From contig CANLLN010000002.1 of the NCBI GenBank assembly GCA_947491945.1, positions 248,001-312,000 on the forward strand: 64,000 bases of DNA. Direction: 5' to 3'. Below the pieces are notes generated by a model. The model saw nothing but the letters and a program-made list of their open reading frames with translations. It was not told the origin of the DNA and searched no databases. The translations under genes and the position numbers were made by a program. This document shows positions 45,929-55,367 of the stretch, in pieces (positions within the stretch are counted from its first letter, which is position 1; each line of letters starts with the position of its first letter). This stretch comes from an uncultured Carboxylicivirga sp. Lineage in GTDB: Bacteria; Bacteroidota; Bacteroidia; Bacteroidales; Marinilabiliaceae.

Positions 45929-47863
45929 TTATCGGAAAGATATCATTTCAATAGGTACTGGAACTATTCTACCCTGAACTTCCACTTCAGTATACTTGCT
46001 GTTCTGACTCAGATATTCAGGCACCAACTTTTTTAAACGCAGCACCAAATCAACATCCGTCTCGCTTTGCAAGGCTAACAATAGTTCTTCGACCTGCCCA
46101 TTTACCTCATCATAATCAAACAAAAGCGTCTTACCAATCATGATTTTATCATGATGAGAAGGAAGAGTGTTTTCTTTAGAAGCCAATAACTCCTCGTACA
46201 GCTTCTCACCGGGTCGCAAGCCCGTATAGGCTATATTAATATCTTCGTCCACTTTTAACCCCGACAAACGGATCATCTCTTTGGCAAGATCAACTATTTT
46301 AACTGGATCTCCCATGTCAAAAACAAAGATCTCGCCACCAGCACCCATAAATCCAGCTTCAAGAACCAATTGACATGCCTCCGGTATGGTCATAAAATAG
46401 CGTACAATATCCTTGTGCGTGACGGTAACCGGACCACCATTCTGAATCTGTTTCTTAAACAAAGGAACCACCGAACCATTGGATCCCAATACATTACCAA
46501 AACGCGTGGTAATAAAAGCTGTTTTGATATCGTTACGTTGCGCCAGCGCCTGCACATAGATCTCACATGCCCGCTTACTGGCGCCCATCACATTAGTTGG
46601 ATTGACGGCCTTATCAGTAGATACCATCACAAACTTATCTACCTGATATTTTAAAGCAAGATCAGCTAAATTCTTAAGTCCTCCAATATTAACACGAACG
46701 GCCTCATAAGGGTAGGCTTCCATTAAAGGAACATGCTTATACGCTGCAGCATTAAATATAATCTGAGGCGCGTACTGAATAAACAACTCTTCCATCCGTC
46801 GATGGTTAGTAACGTCAGCCAACACTGCCTCGAAGGGATGATCCTCATGCCCCAGCAATAACTCTTGCTGAAGATCATACAAGGCGGATTCTGCCATATC
46901 AACCATTACCACCTTACGCACAGGGAAACGCAATAGCTGACGTACAATTTCTGAACCAATGGATCCGGCGGCTCCGGTTACCATAATCGTTTTACCACTG
47001 AGTCCATCAGTGATACGCCGCTGGTTAAGAGTAATCTCTTCACGCCCCAAAATATCTTCAATACGGATATCCCGTATTTGCTGCTGGTTAGATACTCCAT
47101 TCACCCAATTGCGTACCGAAGGCATTACTTTTAACTTACACCCCTTATCGAGGCATGCCATAGTAATCTGATGCTTTCGCTGCACACTGATGTGGTTAAC
47201 GGCTAAAATCATCTCTTGCACATTTTTTCGTTCACACAGATCCATGGCCCTGCTCCAGCTCATAACCGGACGCCCATGCAATAAAATACTTTGCTTTCTT
47301 ACTGCATCATCCACAAAACCAATGACATTATATCGATTATCTTTGTCATTGCAAATTGCCTCGTAGGTAATTTGACCCATTTCACCAGCACCAAAAATCA
47401 ACACATCAGTCGTGGTCTTCTTAGGCGTAAGGAAGACATATACCTCTTTCACAAACATACGAAATGTAATGGTGAGCAGAGCCGTGAGTAAGAAATGAAA
47501 AATCAATAAGAAACGTGATATCTGCAGCCACTCCACATTAAAATAGATAAGTAACTCATTGCCGATAAAAAGAAAAGTAAAGGCCAAAAAGCTCACCCTC
47601 AACATCATTTTGAAGTCCTGATAGTTACTATGCCTTACCACCCCCCGGTAAGATCCCGTTGCTAAAAACACAAACCCATAACAGGCGAGCACTACGAATC
47701 CACTAAAGGAGATACTTGACAAGGAATAGTCCGGTAAATAAACGTTGATCCTTAAAAGATAAATCACAATAAACACATTGGCAACAATCCCCATATCAAT
47801 CATGAATATCCACCAAGGCGACACGATGCGGCCTTTGAATAATTTTAAGAGTAATGCTCGCAT
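45929..47863 (-). CDS. CapD/WbpM-type nucleotide-sugar 4,6-dehydratase
   Basis: The 644-residue membrane protein probably dehydrates UDP-GlcNAc or a related sugar in polysaccharide synthesis. Four to five N-terminal helices (about 15-150) are followed by a first Rossmann fold (VLIFGAGEMGQITYEAI, about 178) and a second extended SDR domain. The latter has VTGAAGSIGSEIVRQLLRF (about 293), KHVPLMEAYPYEA and VMVSTDKAVNPTNVMGASKR. The latter region holds the catalytic Ser and Lys of the WbpM/CapD group, where Met replaces the usual Tyr. It lies alone between two T9SS genes, with a 464-base regulatory region above it. The exact product (for instance UDP-2-acetamido-2,6-dideoxy-xylo-4-hexulose) is inferred from the family. 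Confidence 0.92.
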   Translation of the reverse strand: MRALLLKLFKGRIVSPWWIFMIDMGIVANVFIVIYLLRINVYLPDYSLSSISFSGFVVLACYGFVFLATGSYRGVVRHSNYQDFKMMLRVSFLAFTFLFIGNELLIYFNVEWLQISRFLLIFHFLLTALLTITFRMFVKEVYVFLTPKKTTTDVLIFGAGEMGQITYEAICNDKDNRYNVIGFVDDAVRKQSILLHGRPVMSWSRAMDLCERKNVQEMILAVNHISVQRKHQITMACLDKGCKLKVMPSVRNWVNGVSNQQQIRDIRIEDILGREEITLNQRRITDGLSGKTIMVTGAAGSIGSEIVRQLLRFPVRKVVMVDMAESALYDLQQELLLGHEDHPFEAVLADVTNHRRMEELFIQYAPQIIFNAAAYKHVPLMEAYPYEAVRVNIGGLKNLADLALKYQVDKFVMVSTDKAVNPTNVMGASKRACEIYVQALAQRNDIKTAFITTRFGNVLGSNGSVVPLFKKQIQNGGPVTVTHKDIVRYFMTIPEACQLVLEAGFMGAGGEIFVFDMGDPVKIVDLAKEMIRLSGLKVDEDINIAYTGLRPGEKLYEELLASKENTLPSHHDKIMIGKTLLFDYDEVNGQVEELLLALQSETDVDLVLRLKKLVPEYLSQNSKYTEVEVQGRIVPVPIEMISFR

Positions 47864-48327
47864 AAAAGTTTGATTAATCCATAGCCCAATCTGTTTGGCT
47901 TAATGCATCTCTTCGTCAGTTCCTAATAGCGCCCAGACCTTCTTTTGCAGCATTCCCATACCAACAGACTGATAGCTAATTTATGACATGTCAGAGAGAA
48001 TGTCAGATAATATGGGGTTAAATCCAGCTTTTTGTGATGAATGATATAAAATAAAGGGCTAATCGCTAGCGATTAATTGTGAGGATTATAACTAAAACAA
48101 GGAGGCTGTTCAAAAGAGGTGTCATTAGATCCATGAACAGAACAGTCCAACCAATACGCTAGAATTAAGAGTAAACCCAAGGAACTATCAAAACCAACCA
48201 AAAAGCAAACTCGGGTTCCGTGAAAAAAAGAACACTCAATTGAAATCAATTAAATAACACCACCTATGAACATTAAGAATCATATCGGTTCCTAAGGGTT
48301 ATCAACGCATCAACCTATTAGGCACAG
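47864..48327. promoter_or_regulatory. Gene-free region upstream of capD with palindrome and direct repeats
   Basis: This 464-base region has no gene. It holds a perfect 16-base palindrome, TAATCGCTAGCGATTA (48060-48075). Two direct copies of ATGTCAGA (47988-47995 and 48000-48007) occur, the first overlapping the palindrome GACATGTC (47985-47992). These are likely binding sites controlling the capD gene, about 120-210 bases from its ATG. AGGCTGTTCAAAAG at 48103-48116 resembles some insertion-sequence ends but has no partner. No clear -33/-7 pair was found. Confidence 0.45.
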
Positions 48328-49548
48328 CTACAAAATTACCTTTCTTGTTTCTGAAGCATCAGATTTATTTAATTTCACAAAATAAACTCCTCTTCTATGG
48401 CGATCTGTCCGGATATGACAGCTACCACCTCTTACAACGACTTCATCCACACATTTGCCTTCCAAATTGATTAACGTTACAGAAGTATATCCTGCAGACT
48501 CATCCATCTCAATCACAATCTCACGATCATGCACGAATACTTTGGCTGATTCAACTCCATTATCATTTGGTTCTATTCCTGTAGATTCTCCATCCCAACC
48601 TGCGGCACGCGCCAGGAGCCACCACATGGCCTTGGCGATACGCAGCGCTCCCGCATCACCAATATGATCATCCATCTCACCGGGGGGAAGTGACACACCG
48701 GGTATAGCTTCCAGATTATCCGGGTGTATCTGATCGTGGGCACGGGGTGTGCCCCCATCATCCCAAACGGCCTGATGCTTCTCTCCTGCGGCATTATGAC
48801 TCAATATATCCGCATAATCCAGAAAGAAGATATTAGGATCATTGCTATTCAACACGTAATTACGGATATGCTGATTCTTTAACTCACGCTGAAAACCGTT
48901 TTCCGTACCGGCATTACCGTCGATGGCACCCGTGGTGATAAAGAACTTAGTGTCATAATTATTGGTAAGGGTATGCGTGATAAAAGTGTCCGTAGTAGCC
49001 AGATAATAATCCATGCAGATGGGGTTACCTGTCAGGGCTTCATCACCCGCATCCAGCCCCCATATACCCAGTACATTACCCCCCCAATGCACATTATACA
49101 CGGGATCGATGGTGCCGCCGGGGGGATTCTCCCAGGTCGATTCATAGCTGTGGGCGATCCAATAGGCATGAATAGGGTTATTGGCGGTATAGGAATTATC
49201 GATATCAATCATGGTGTTTCGCCTAAAAGGGGTCTCACTCCATTGGGTGGCACCGCCCCAGCCCGGTCGTCCCAGACGTAAGGCGTTGGTCTGTGGTGCA
49301 AGGGGATCGGTATGATACCAGATATCCACCTGAAAGCGATTATCGACCACCTCCAGCAGTTCTGCTCCGTAGAAATAACCGTAGCCATGCGACATGCCAG
49401 GTACCCACACCAGTTGCTTTTTTACCAAATCAATCCACTCCTGCGGAATATTATCAAAATCATCTACAATAGCATGATTTGCAATCACCTGAGCATTCAC
49501 AATTACAAGGTGAAAGCAAAACAAAAACAAAAAATATAATCTTCTCAT
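48328..49548 (-). CDS. T9SS-sorted SGNH-hydrolase-like surface protein
   Basis: The 406-residue protein has a signal peptide (about 1-20, ending IVNAQ). An SGNH/GDSL-type domain is likely (about 25-325): a serine in VPGMSHGYGYFYG, the Asn/Gly block FFITTGAIDGN, LDYADILSH and the Asp-His pair in HDQIHPDN. The C-terminal 80 residues form a T9SS type A sorting domain (VESAKVFVHDREIVIEMDES, ending RKVIL). An esterase or deacetylase acting on surface polysaccharide is plausible given the O-acyltransferase gene nearby, but no family signature is strong enough to be sure. Confidence 0.65.
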   Translation of the reverse strand: MRRLYFLFLFCFHLVIVNAQVIANHAIVDDFDNIPQEWIDLVKKQLVWVPGMSHGYGYFYGAELLEVVDNRFQVDIWYHTDPLAPQTNALRLGRPGWGGATQWSETPFRRNTMIDIDNSYTANNPIHAYWIAHSYESTWENPPGGTIDPVYNVHWGGNVLGIWGLDAGDEALTGNPICMDYYLATTDTFITHTLTNNYDTKFFITTGAIDGNAGTENGFQRELKNQHIRNYVLNSNDPNIFFLDYADILSHNAAGEKHQAVWDDGGTPRAHDQIHPDNLEAIPGVSLPPGEMDDHIGDAGALRIAKAMWWLLARAAGWDGESTGIEPNDNGVESAKVFVHDREIVIEMDESAGYTSVTLINLEGKCVDEVVVRGGSCHIRTDRHRRGVYFVKLNKSDASETRKVIL

Positions 49549-49643
49549 GATAAATGTACTTCTAATTAAAAATCATGAATAAATTTCTGGAAAAAATTGA
49601 AATAAATCCATTTATAACTTATTTTAGAACAAACTTTTAAACA

Positions 49644-50516
49644 ATGTCTACAAAAATTACTATCTCTGCCCTTATGGCTTTAGCTCTTTTATTGGGGTCA
49701 TGCTCGACAGGAGATATGACAGAAAACGAGGTTAATATTATTTTCTTACACCACAGTACAGGTGATCATATTTGGAACGGACAGCCTCCCTCCTTCTCCC
49801 GGAAAGTTATTAGAAAACTAAGCCCTCAGTTAGATAAAAAATTGAATAGTAAAGGACTACTTCCCTCGCTTTTCAATACACACAACGAGACGCACAAAAC
49901 GAATTACGAGGTTGTAGAACAAAATTTCCCTAAGGTATCCCCTTACGGCTGGAACAACTATCCCTTTGATTATTACAATATATGGGTGAAACATGCGGGT
50001 AACAACTTGTTCAAGGAAGAACCAACGCTTGAACTCCTAAGCCCAAAATACGATGTCATTGTTTTTAAACATTGCTATCCGGTCAGCAGCATTGTAAGTA
50101 CAACCGATTCTAATAATATCGAATCATATCAACGAACACTTGGCAACTATAAACTGCAATACTTAGCATTACGTGATAAGCTGCATACCTTTCCTCAAAC
50201 TAAGTTTATACTATTTACGGGGCCAGTTCAAGTACAGGCAAATTTAGAAACAGAAGAAGCTCTTAGAGCTAAAAAATTTTATGATTGGGTAGTTAGTGAG
50301 TGGGACCAACCCGATGATAACATTTTCTTGTGGGATTTATATGCCCTCCAAACGGAAGGTGGTTTATTTTTTAAAGATGAACATGCCGTATCTCCAACTG
50401 ATTCTCATCCCAACAAAACTTTTTCAACCCAAGCAGCTAAGCTTTTATTTGAAAGAATAATAGATATAACAGAAAATAGTGGCAAAAACACCCTTCTAAC
50501 AGGACACAAAAAGTAA
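49644..50516 (+). CDS. SGNH-hydrolase-like lipoprotein
   Basis: The 290-residue protein has a lipoprotein signal ending LLLGSC (Cys20). The body looks like a divergent SGNH esterase: the nucleophile Ser38 in IIFLHHSTGDHIW, an oxyanion region with KYDVIVFKHCYPVSS, FILFTGPVQVQ, and the Asp-His pair in SPTDSHPNKTFST near residue 255. It is the only plus-strand gene among the minus-strand polysaccharide genes besides the beta-helix protein, and it ends 12 bases from the convergent DltD-like gene. It may remove acyl groups added by the MBOAT protein; this is inference. Confidence 0.68.
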   Translation: MSTKITISALMALALLLGSCSTGDMTENEVNIIFLHHSTGDHIWNGQPPSFSRKVIRKLSPQLDKKLNSKGLLPSLFNTHNETHKTNYEVVEQNFPKVSPYGWNNYPFDYYNIWVKHAGNNLFKEEPTLELLSPKYDVIVFKHCYPVSSIVSTTDSNNIESYQRTLGNYKLQYLALRDKLHTFPQTKFILFTGPVQVQANLETEEALRAKKFYDWVVSEWDQPDDNIFLWDLYALQTEGGLFFKDEHAVSPTDSHPNKTFSTQAAKLLFERIIDITENSGKNTLLTGHKK

Positions 50517-50528
50517 ACAAGATTATTT

Positions 50529-51422
50529 CTAATCCATAGAACTTAATTGATTTCTTAATTGAATCTCATTTAAAAGTCGGTAGGTAAACTTCACTGCACC
50601 ATATTTGTTAAAATGCGAGAGTCCTGACCAGTCCCTATCCGGGTCAATAAATTCACAAAAAGATCGTGAATTAAAGTTATATAACTTGGCAGAGGATCCA
50701 TTTTCAAATTCCAGTATGAAAGGGCCCACTTCACATTGGTTTTGAGTATTTTGAACCCCTGGAATTTCGATCAGAATTAACTTTATCTGATAATCATGAC
50801 ATAGATTAGCTGTCTTTTGTATCCATTTGGCATCCCGATACTTTTTGATATCTAATTGTAAGGCTTGATGTTGCGTCTCATCCGGTTCAATTCGAATACT
50901 TTTTTTGTGACCACTGGTCATGCTCATTTTTCTATAATCTGAGAACAAGGCCTTTTTTAAAAGCTCCATCCCTGCCCATCCAAATTTACTTACGGGTACA
51001 TCTTTAATTCCATAGCGATGTCCTTGCATGGTAAACTCGACAACTGGTTGTATTCCTTCCTGATGAAAAGCTTCCAAATAAGCATTTACAGCCAATATCA
51101 CAACTTTTGGTTGTGACTGATAATTATGAAGGTACTCCCTTAATTGAATATAATTTGTCTTTATCGAACTCCCCACCAACGATAAATTAAAGGAAGGGAT
51201 GCCCTTGCTTGACATCAGTTCTGTATCAATACCGTACTCACATAAACTTGAGCCCAACACCAACACTTCGTAACTTGGCTGATCAAAACGTAAGGACTTA
51301 ATTCTTTTAACAAAATCCCAGTCGGTATTAAAAATGACTAAGAGAAAAATTCCATTGATAAGAATGGAAAATAAAAGAAAGTAAATAACGAAACTAACTG
51401 CTCTACGTACTAGACTTTTCAT
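50529..51422 (-). CDS. DltD/AlgX-like membrane-anchored SGNH protein
   Basis: The ATG at 51422 is the likely start (a GTG 21 bases earlier is in frame), giving 297 residues. One N-terminal helix (about 8-32) anchors a periplasmic domain with VLVLGSSLCEYGID (Ser59 nucleophile), NLSLVGSSIKTNYIQ, VVILAVNAYLEAF and an Asp-His region DWSGLSHFNKYGAVKFTYRL. The pattern fits proteins that work with MBOAT acyltransferases, transferring the acyl group to a polysaccharide. It follows the MBOAT gene by 47 bases on the same strand, supporting that pairing. Confidence 0.75.
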   Translation of the reverse strand: MKSLVRRAVSFVIYFLLFSILINGIFLLVIFNTDWDFVKRIKSLRFDQPSYEVLVLGSSLCEYGIDTELMSSKGIPSFNLSLVGSSIKTNYIQLREYLHNYQSQPKVVILAVNAYLEAFHQEGIQPVVEFTMQGHRYGIKDVPVSKFGWAGMELLKKALFSDYRKMSMTSGHKKSIRIEPDETQHQALQLDIKKYRDAKWIQKTANLCHDYQIKLILIEIPGVQNTQNQCEVGPFILEFENGSSAKLYNFNSRSFCEFIDPDRDWSGLSHFNKYGAVKFTYRLLNEIQLRNQLSSMD

Positions 51423-51469
51423 ATAGCTAAAATTAAATTCCACCGCTATAACATATTCAATTCCTTCTT

Positions 51470-52903
51470 TTAGAAATTGGCATATACAAACTGTTCGGAC
51501 TTAAGCCCCTGAATAAACATAATCGTAATGAGAGTAGAATAAATTCCCCAGCGCAATATTCTGCTCTTTTTTGTTTTGGCATACCACACATTTCGCAATT
51601 TTGCATTATAATCGGGATAATCATTTTCAAGCAGTTCTAATAAAAAAATCACAGGCACATAAATTAATAAAAAAATCGGTTTCGTACTAAGTGCATCCAA
51701 TGGTAACTCACCACTAAAGCTTAATAATTTAGCCAGATAATCAAAAGCATACTTCAAATTTGGCGCAAAAAAGAAGACCAATGAAACACTGTAGAATAAA
51801 TAGGTAACTACACGTCCAAACCAGATTCGAAGGCTATTGGGCCAATGGGAATAAATACGATAACGCCATTTTTTAGTAAAAAACTCATAATATATAGCAA
51901 CAGCCTGTAGAACACCTAGTGCAAAAAAGTTCCATCCTGCTCCATGCCAAACACCGAATAAAATCCATGTTATAAAAACCCCATACACCGTAGCATAAGT
52001 ACCCCATTTTCGGAACTTAAAACTAAATTGCCGAAATACATATTCATTAAACCAGCTTCCTAAGGTGATATGAAAACGTCTCCAAAAAACTGTCATATTT
52101 TCAGAAAAAAAAGGTCGTTTAAAATTATCAAGCAACTCAATGTTAAAGCATCGGGCAAGTCCTATGGCCATATCTGTATAAGCTGAAAAATCGAAATACA
52201 GATAAAGTGGTAAAATCAAGGTCATAACCAATAGGGAAGCTCCATTGAATTCTTCTACATTACGAAAACTATCCATTACGTAGGGTGCCAACTCATTGGC
52301 AATGGCTATTTTCTTAAAAAGACCATATAAAATTAAGCGCAAGCCATTTATGAAATTAGACTCTGTGAATTGCATTTTACCTTTTAACTGAGGCAAAAAA
52401 TGCTTTGAACGCTCAATAGGTCCCGCCAAAAATTTTGGGAAAAATGAGATATACAAGAAGAAATGGTCAAACCGCTTTTCAGGTTTCTCCCACCCCATCT
52501 TAACATTAATAATGTAACCTATGCCCTGTAAGGTAAAGTAAGAAATCCCAATCGGCACCAACAATTCAGACAAAAGAGAAACTCTCACACTACTATTAAA
52601 CCACTCAAAAACAGGATCGATAATAAAATCGGCATAATGTAAAAGAACTAACTGTAAAAGATTAAATGCAATAGCGATACGATAAAACGTAGCATTTTTT
52701 CGATCCTGAGCAATACGCTTACCCCAATAAAAATTAATGCCACTATACGCCAGCACATACACGAGCAACTTTAGATCAATCAAACTTAAAAACACACTGC
52801 TTAATAAAACTAGATAAAGCACTCTGTATTTTAAGGCTATAAAATTTAATATAAAAGCAGCAGTGATCGTTACTAAAACAAATGTTGGGGACAAAATATC
52901 CAT
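51470..52903 (-). CDS. MBOAT-family O-acyltransferase (AlgI/DltB-like)
   Basis: The 477-residue membrane protein moves acyl groups, usually acetyl, across the membrane for polysaccharide O-acylation. It has about eleven helices. Conserved signatures are KFLAGPIERSKHFLPQL, YLYFDFSAYTDMAIGLARCF, FWRRFHITLGSWFNEYVF and the catalytic His in ILFGVWHGAGWNFFALG. It leads a two-gene minus-strand unit with the DltD-like gene. The two SGNH-type genes next to it may reverse or tune the modification. Confidence 0.93.
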   Translation of the reverse strand: MDILSPTFVLVTITAAFILNFIALKYRVLYLVLLSSVFLSLIDLKLLVYVLAYSGINFYWGKRIAQDRKNATFYRIAIAFNLLQLVLLHYADFIIDPVFEWFNSSVRVSLLSELLVPIGISYFTLQGIGYIINVKMGWEKPEKRFDHFFLYISFFPKFLAGPIERSKHFLPQLKGKMQFTESNFINGLRLILYGLFKKIAIANELAPYVMDSFRNVEEFNGASLLVMTLILPLYLYFDFSAYTDMAIGLARCFNIELLDNFKRPFFSENMTVFWRRFHITLGSWFNEYVFRQFSFKFRKWGTYATVYGVFITWILFGVWHGAGWNFFALGVLQAVAIYYEFFTKKWRYRIYSHWPNSLRIWFGRVVTYLFYSVSLVFFFAPNLKYAFDYLAKLLSFSGELPLDALSTKPIFLLIYVPVIFLLELLENDYPDYNAKLRNVWYAKTKKSRILRWGIYSTLITIMFIQGLKSEQFVYANF

Positions 52904-53185
52904 ACAATATTGATTTTAACGCAATTGTTAAAGAAAAATATAGAAATACATCGAGTTAATTATAATCAGCTATTACAATTTTGACTAAACCCCTATAAAA
53001 CCGTACTAACAGCAAGGAATCTGAGCATGGATTGCCCTATAAATTAGACTGTTTTATTCTGGTATCTTTATACTTGATTAGTTTTTTTATAGAAAAAAAA
53101 CATAACCTTTTCGTAAAAAAAACGTTTATTCGCAGTGTAATTTGCAATGATGCAGCAATATAAATGATGGAGGTTAATTTTTAAC

Positions 53186-55183
53186 ATGAAGAACGTTTTA
53201 TTAGTGGCCTTACTGCTTCTATGCTGGAAGAGTAATGCCCAAGACATTGGGGGAGATTATTATGTTGCAGTCAATGGTAATGATGCCAACCCCGGAACTT
53301 ACGAACAACCCTTTGCCACATGGCAACGAGCGGTTGATGTAGCTTTACCGGGTGATACGGTTTACATCAGAGGGGGTGTGTACTTACCCAAAAGGCATGC
53401 ACATGGCACCGGAGCCTTTATGATTATTCGCCCTCGAAATGGTATTGGAAAAAGTGGAACAAAAGCAAATCCCATTTGCTATTTTGCTTATCCAGGCGAA
53501 ACGCCTATATTAGATGGCAGTCAATATATACCGGATGGGAACTGGAATATGGCTATTGGCGTTGAATATGCTGAATACATTCATTTTAGAGGGCTTACCG
53601 TTCGAAATATCTATCAGTACTATCATCCGGCTCAGGCACATGGTATTTCAACGCTGGCCGTTGCCAACATGACTTTTGAAAATTGTGTGGTTCACCATGT
53701 ATCCGGCAGAGGTTTTTATTATGAGAGTGGTGCCTGGACAGAAAAATATGGCCCCGGTGCACCTTTTACCTCGGATACAACCCGATACATCAATTGTGAT
53801 GCCTATAGCTTATGCGACAGTATTGATCATACCCAGTCCAATACACCGGGTAATGCCGCCGATGGTTATAAATTAATTAATTACGATGGAAATCTATTGG
53901 TTTTTGACGGGTGTCGTGCTTGGGATTATTCAGATGATGGTTTTGATCCTAATCCTTTTGGCCGTATGGATATGACCAACTGTTGGGCTTTTAATGCCAA
54001 AGATCGAATCTTCTATCAGGGAGCCTGGCATACGATGGAAGGTAACGGCTTTAAGATAGGAGGCAGAGCAGCTGCTTACGCCCCCTATGATGCCTATAGC
54101 AATGCGACGGTGAGCAATTGTATAGCGGCCAATGTACCAGGCAGGGGATTTTATAATAACCTTGAATCGGAGATTTATAACAATGCCATTTTTTTGAATA
54201 ACACGTCTTACTTAAACGGTTATGGTTTTGCCAATGTTTACTTTGGCGAACCGGCACCCAATGGTAGTATATTTCGCAATAACATTGTTTATGGTAGCAC
54301 TAATGTATCAGCTATTCAAGAACCTTATGAATGCGCCTTGGGACAACCACCTTACGAAGAAAGTAATAATACCTGGATTTATGACAGTGGCTACCCTTAT
54401 TTTCAATACAACCCGGCAGTGACGGTCAGCGATAACGATTTTGTCAGTCTGGATGTTAATCAACTGGCACAAGCGCGTAAGGCTGATGGTTCATTGCCGG
54501 ATATCACTTTTATGCAACTGGCACCCGGTAGTGATTTGATCGATGCAGGTACTGATGTAGGTCTGACTTATTACGGAAACAGTCCCGATATTGGTGCTAT
54601 TGAGTACAATGATGGTATCACGAATACTCACCCAAGTGTACAATTAACATCGCCCCAGTCAGGTAGTTCTTTTTCCGTTGGACAAACCATAAAACTTAGT
54701 GCTGAAGCATCTGATACAGATGGCACAGTTGAAAAAGTAAGCTATTACTTTGGAGATTCTCAAAAAATAGGAGAATCCACAGCCGCCCCATGGTCATACG
54801 ATTGGACCAATACGCCAGAGGGTGAATACCAGATATGGGCCATAGCAACTGACAATCAGAATGCACAAACCAATTCTAAGAAGGTTAACATCACTATTGA
54901 GGAAGATAATCAGGTCATCTATTTCAAAATACTCAACACATCACCGAACCCTACCGTGGATATTATTACTGCAGAATTTACCTGCCCGCGAGCCACTAAG
55001 GTTGGAATTAATGTAGTGGATATTTTCAATCGTAATGCTTTATCGGATCATATTGAAACAGATATTGGCCGAAACAAACTTGTACTAAATTTATCCACAC
55101 TAAAAACGGGAAATTACACTATCATCCTTAATATGGAAGATGAAGAAATAAGAGTTCCAATTACCAGACAAGAAATCTTGTGA
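53186..55183 (+). CDS. Secreted PL9-like right-handed beta-helix protein with T9SS sorting domain
   Basis: The 665-residue protein has a signal peptide (about 1-18, SNAQD) and a beta-helix domain (about 25-480). It shows the DUF1565/PL9 start YYVAVNGNDANPGTYEQPFA and PL9-like motifs NAADGYKLINYDGNLLVF and CRAWDYSDDGFDPNPFGRMD. An Ig-like domain (about 483-575, HPSVQLTSPQSGSSFSVGQT) is followed by a type A sorting domain (ILNTSPNPTVDIITAEFTCP and following). The PL9 family comprises pectate or exopolysaccharide lyases; whether the catalytic Lys is present cannot be judged by eye. Set in a polysaccharide locus, it could cut the cell's own polymer. Confidence 0.75.
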   Translation: MKNVLLVALLLLCWKSNAQDIGGDYYVAVNGNDANPGTYEQPFATWQRAVDVALPGDTVYIRGGVYLPKRHAHGTGAFMIIRPRNGIGKSGTKANPICYFAYPGETPILDGSQYIPDGNWNMAIGVEYAEYIHFRGLTVRNIYQYYHPAQAHGISTLAVANMTFENCVVHHVSGRGFYYESGAWTEKYGPGAPFTSDTTRYINCDAYSLCDSIDHTQSNTPGNAADGYKLINYDGNLLVFDGCRAWDYSDDGFDPNPFGRMDMTNCWAFNAKDRIFYQGAWHTMEGNGFKIGGRAAAYAPYDAYSNATVSNCIAANVPGRGFYNNLESEIYNNAIFLNNTSYLNGYGFANVYFGEPAPNGSIFRNNIVYGSTNVSAIQEPYECALGQPPYEESNNTWIYDSGYPYFQYNPAVTVSDNDFVSLDVNQLAQARKADGSLPDITFMQLAPGSDLIDAGTDVGLTYYGNSPDIGAIEYNDGITNTHPSVQLTSPQSGSSFSVGQTIKLSAEASDTDGTVEKVSYYFGDSQKIGESTAAPWSYDWTNTPEGEYQIWAIATDNQNAQTNSKKVNITIEEDNQVIYFKILNTSPNPTVDIITAEFTCPRATKVGINVVDIFNRNALSDHIETDIGRNKLVLNLSTLKTGNYTIILNMEDEEIRVPITRQEIL

Positions 55184-55262
55184 TAATTAAGGTATTTCTA
55201 TTTGTTGATAGATGCCAAAAATAAAAACCCACAAGGGACATATCTCAAACTAAACTTCAGTC

Positions 55263-55312
55263 AAAGGGCGCAAGTTGTAAAACACTATTTTTTTTACGAC
55301 TTTGCGCCCTTT
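55263..55312. terminator. Long hairpin between convergent beta-helix and DegT genes
   Basis: AAAGGGCGCAA (55263-55273) pairs with TTGCGCCCTTT (55302-55312). After a single-base bulge, GTTGTAAAA pairs with TTTTACGAC, for about 20 base pairs and a short AT loop. It lies between the stop codons at 55183 and 55368 and most likely ends transcription from both sides. Confidence 0.65.
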
Positions 55313-55367
55313 ATCGATATTATACTGCGCATACTCAGGAATCGCTATTTGATTTACTTAGCGTAAT

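Noticed and set aside
48103-48116. AGGCTGTTCAAAAG, similar to the end of some insertion sequences
   Set aside because: No inverse copy, target duplication or transposase remnant was found nearby.
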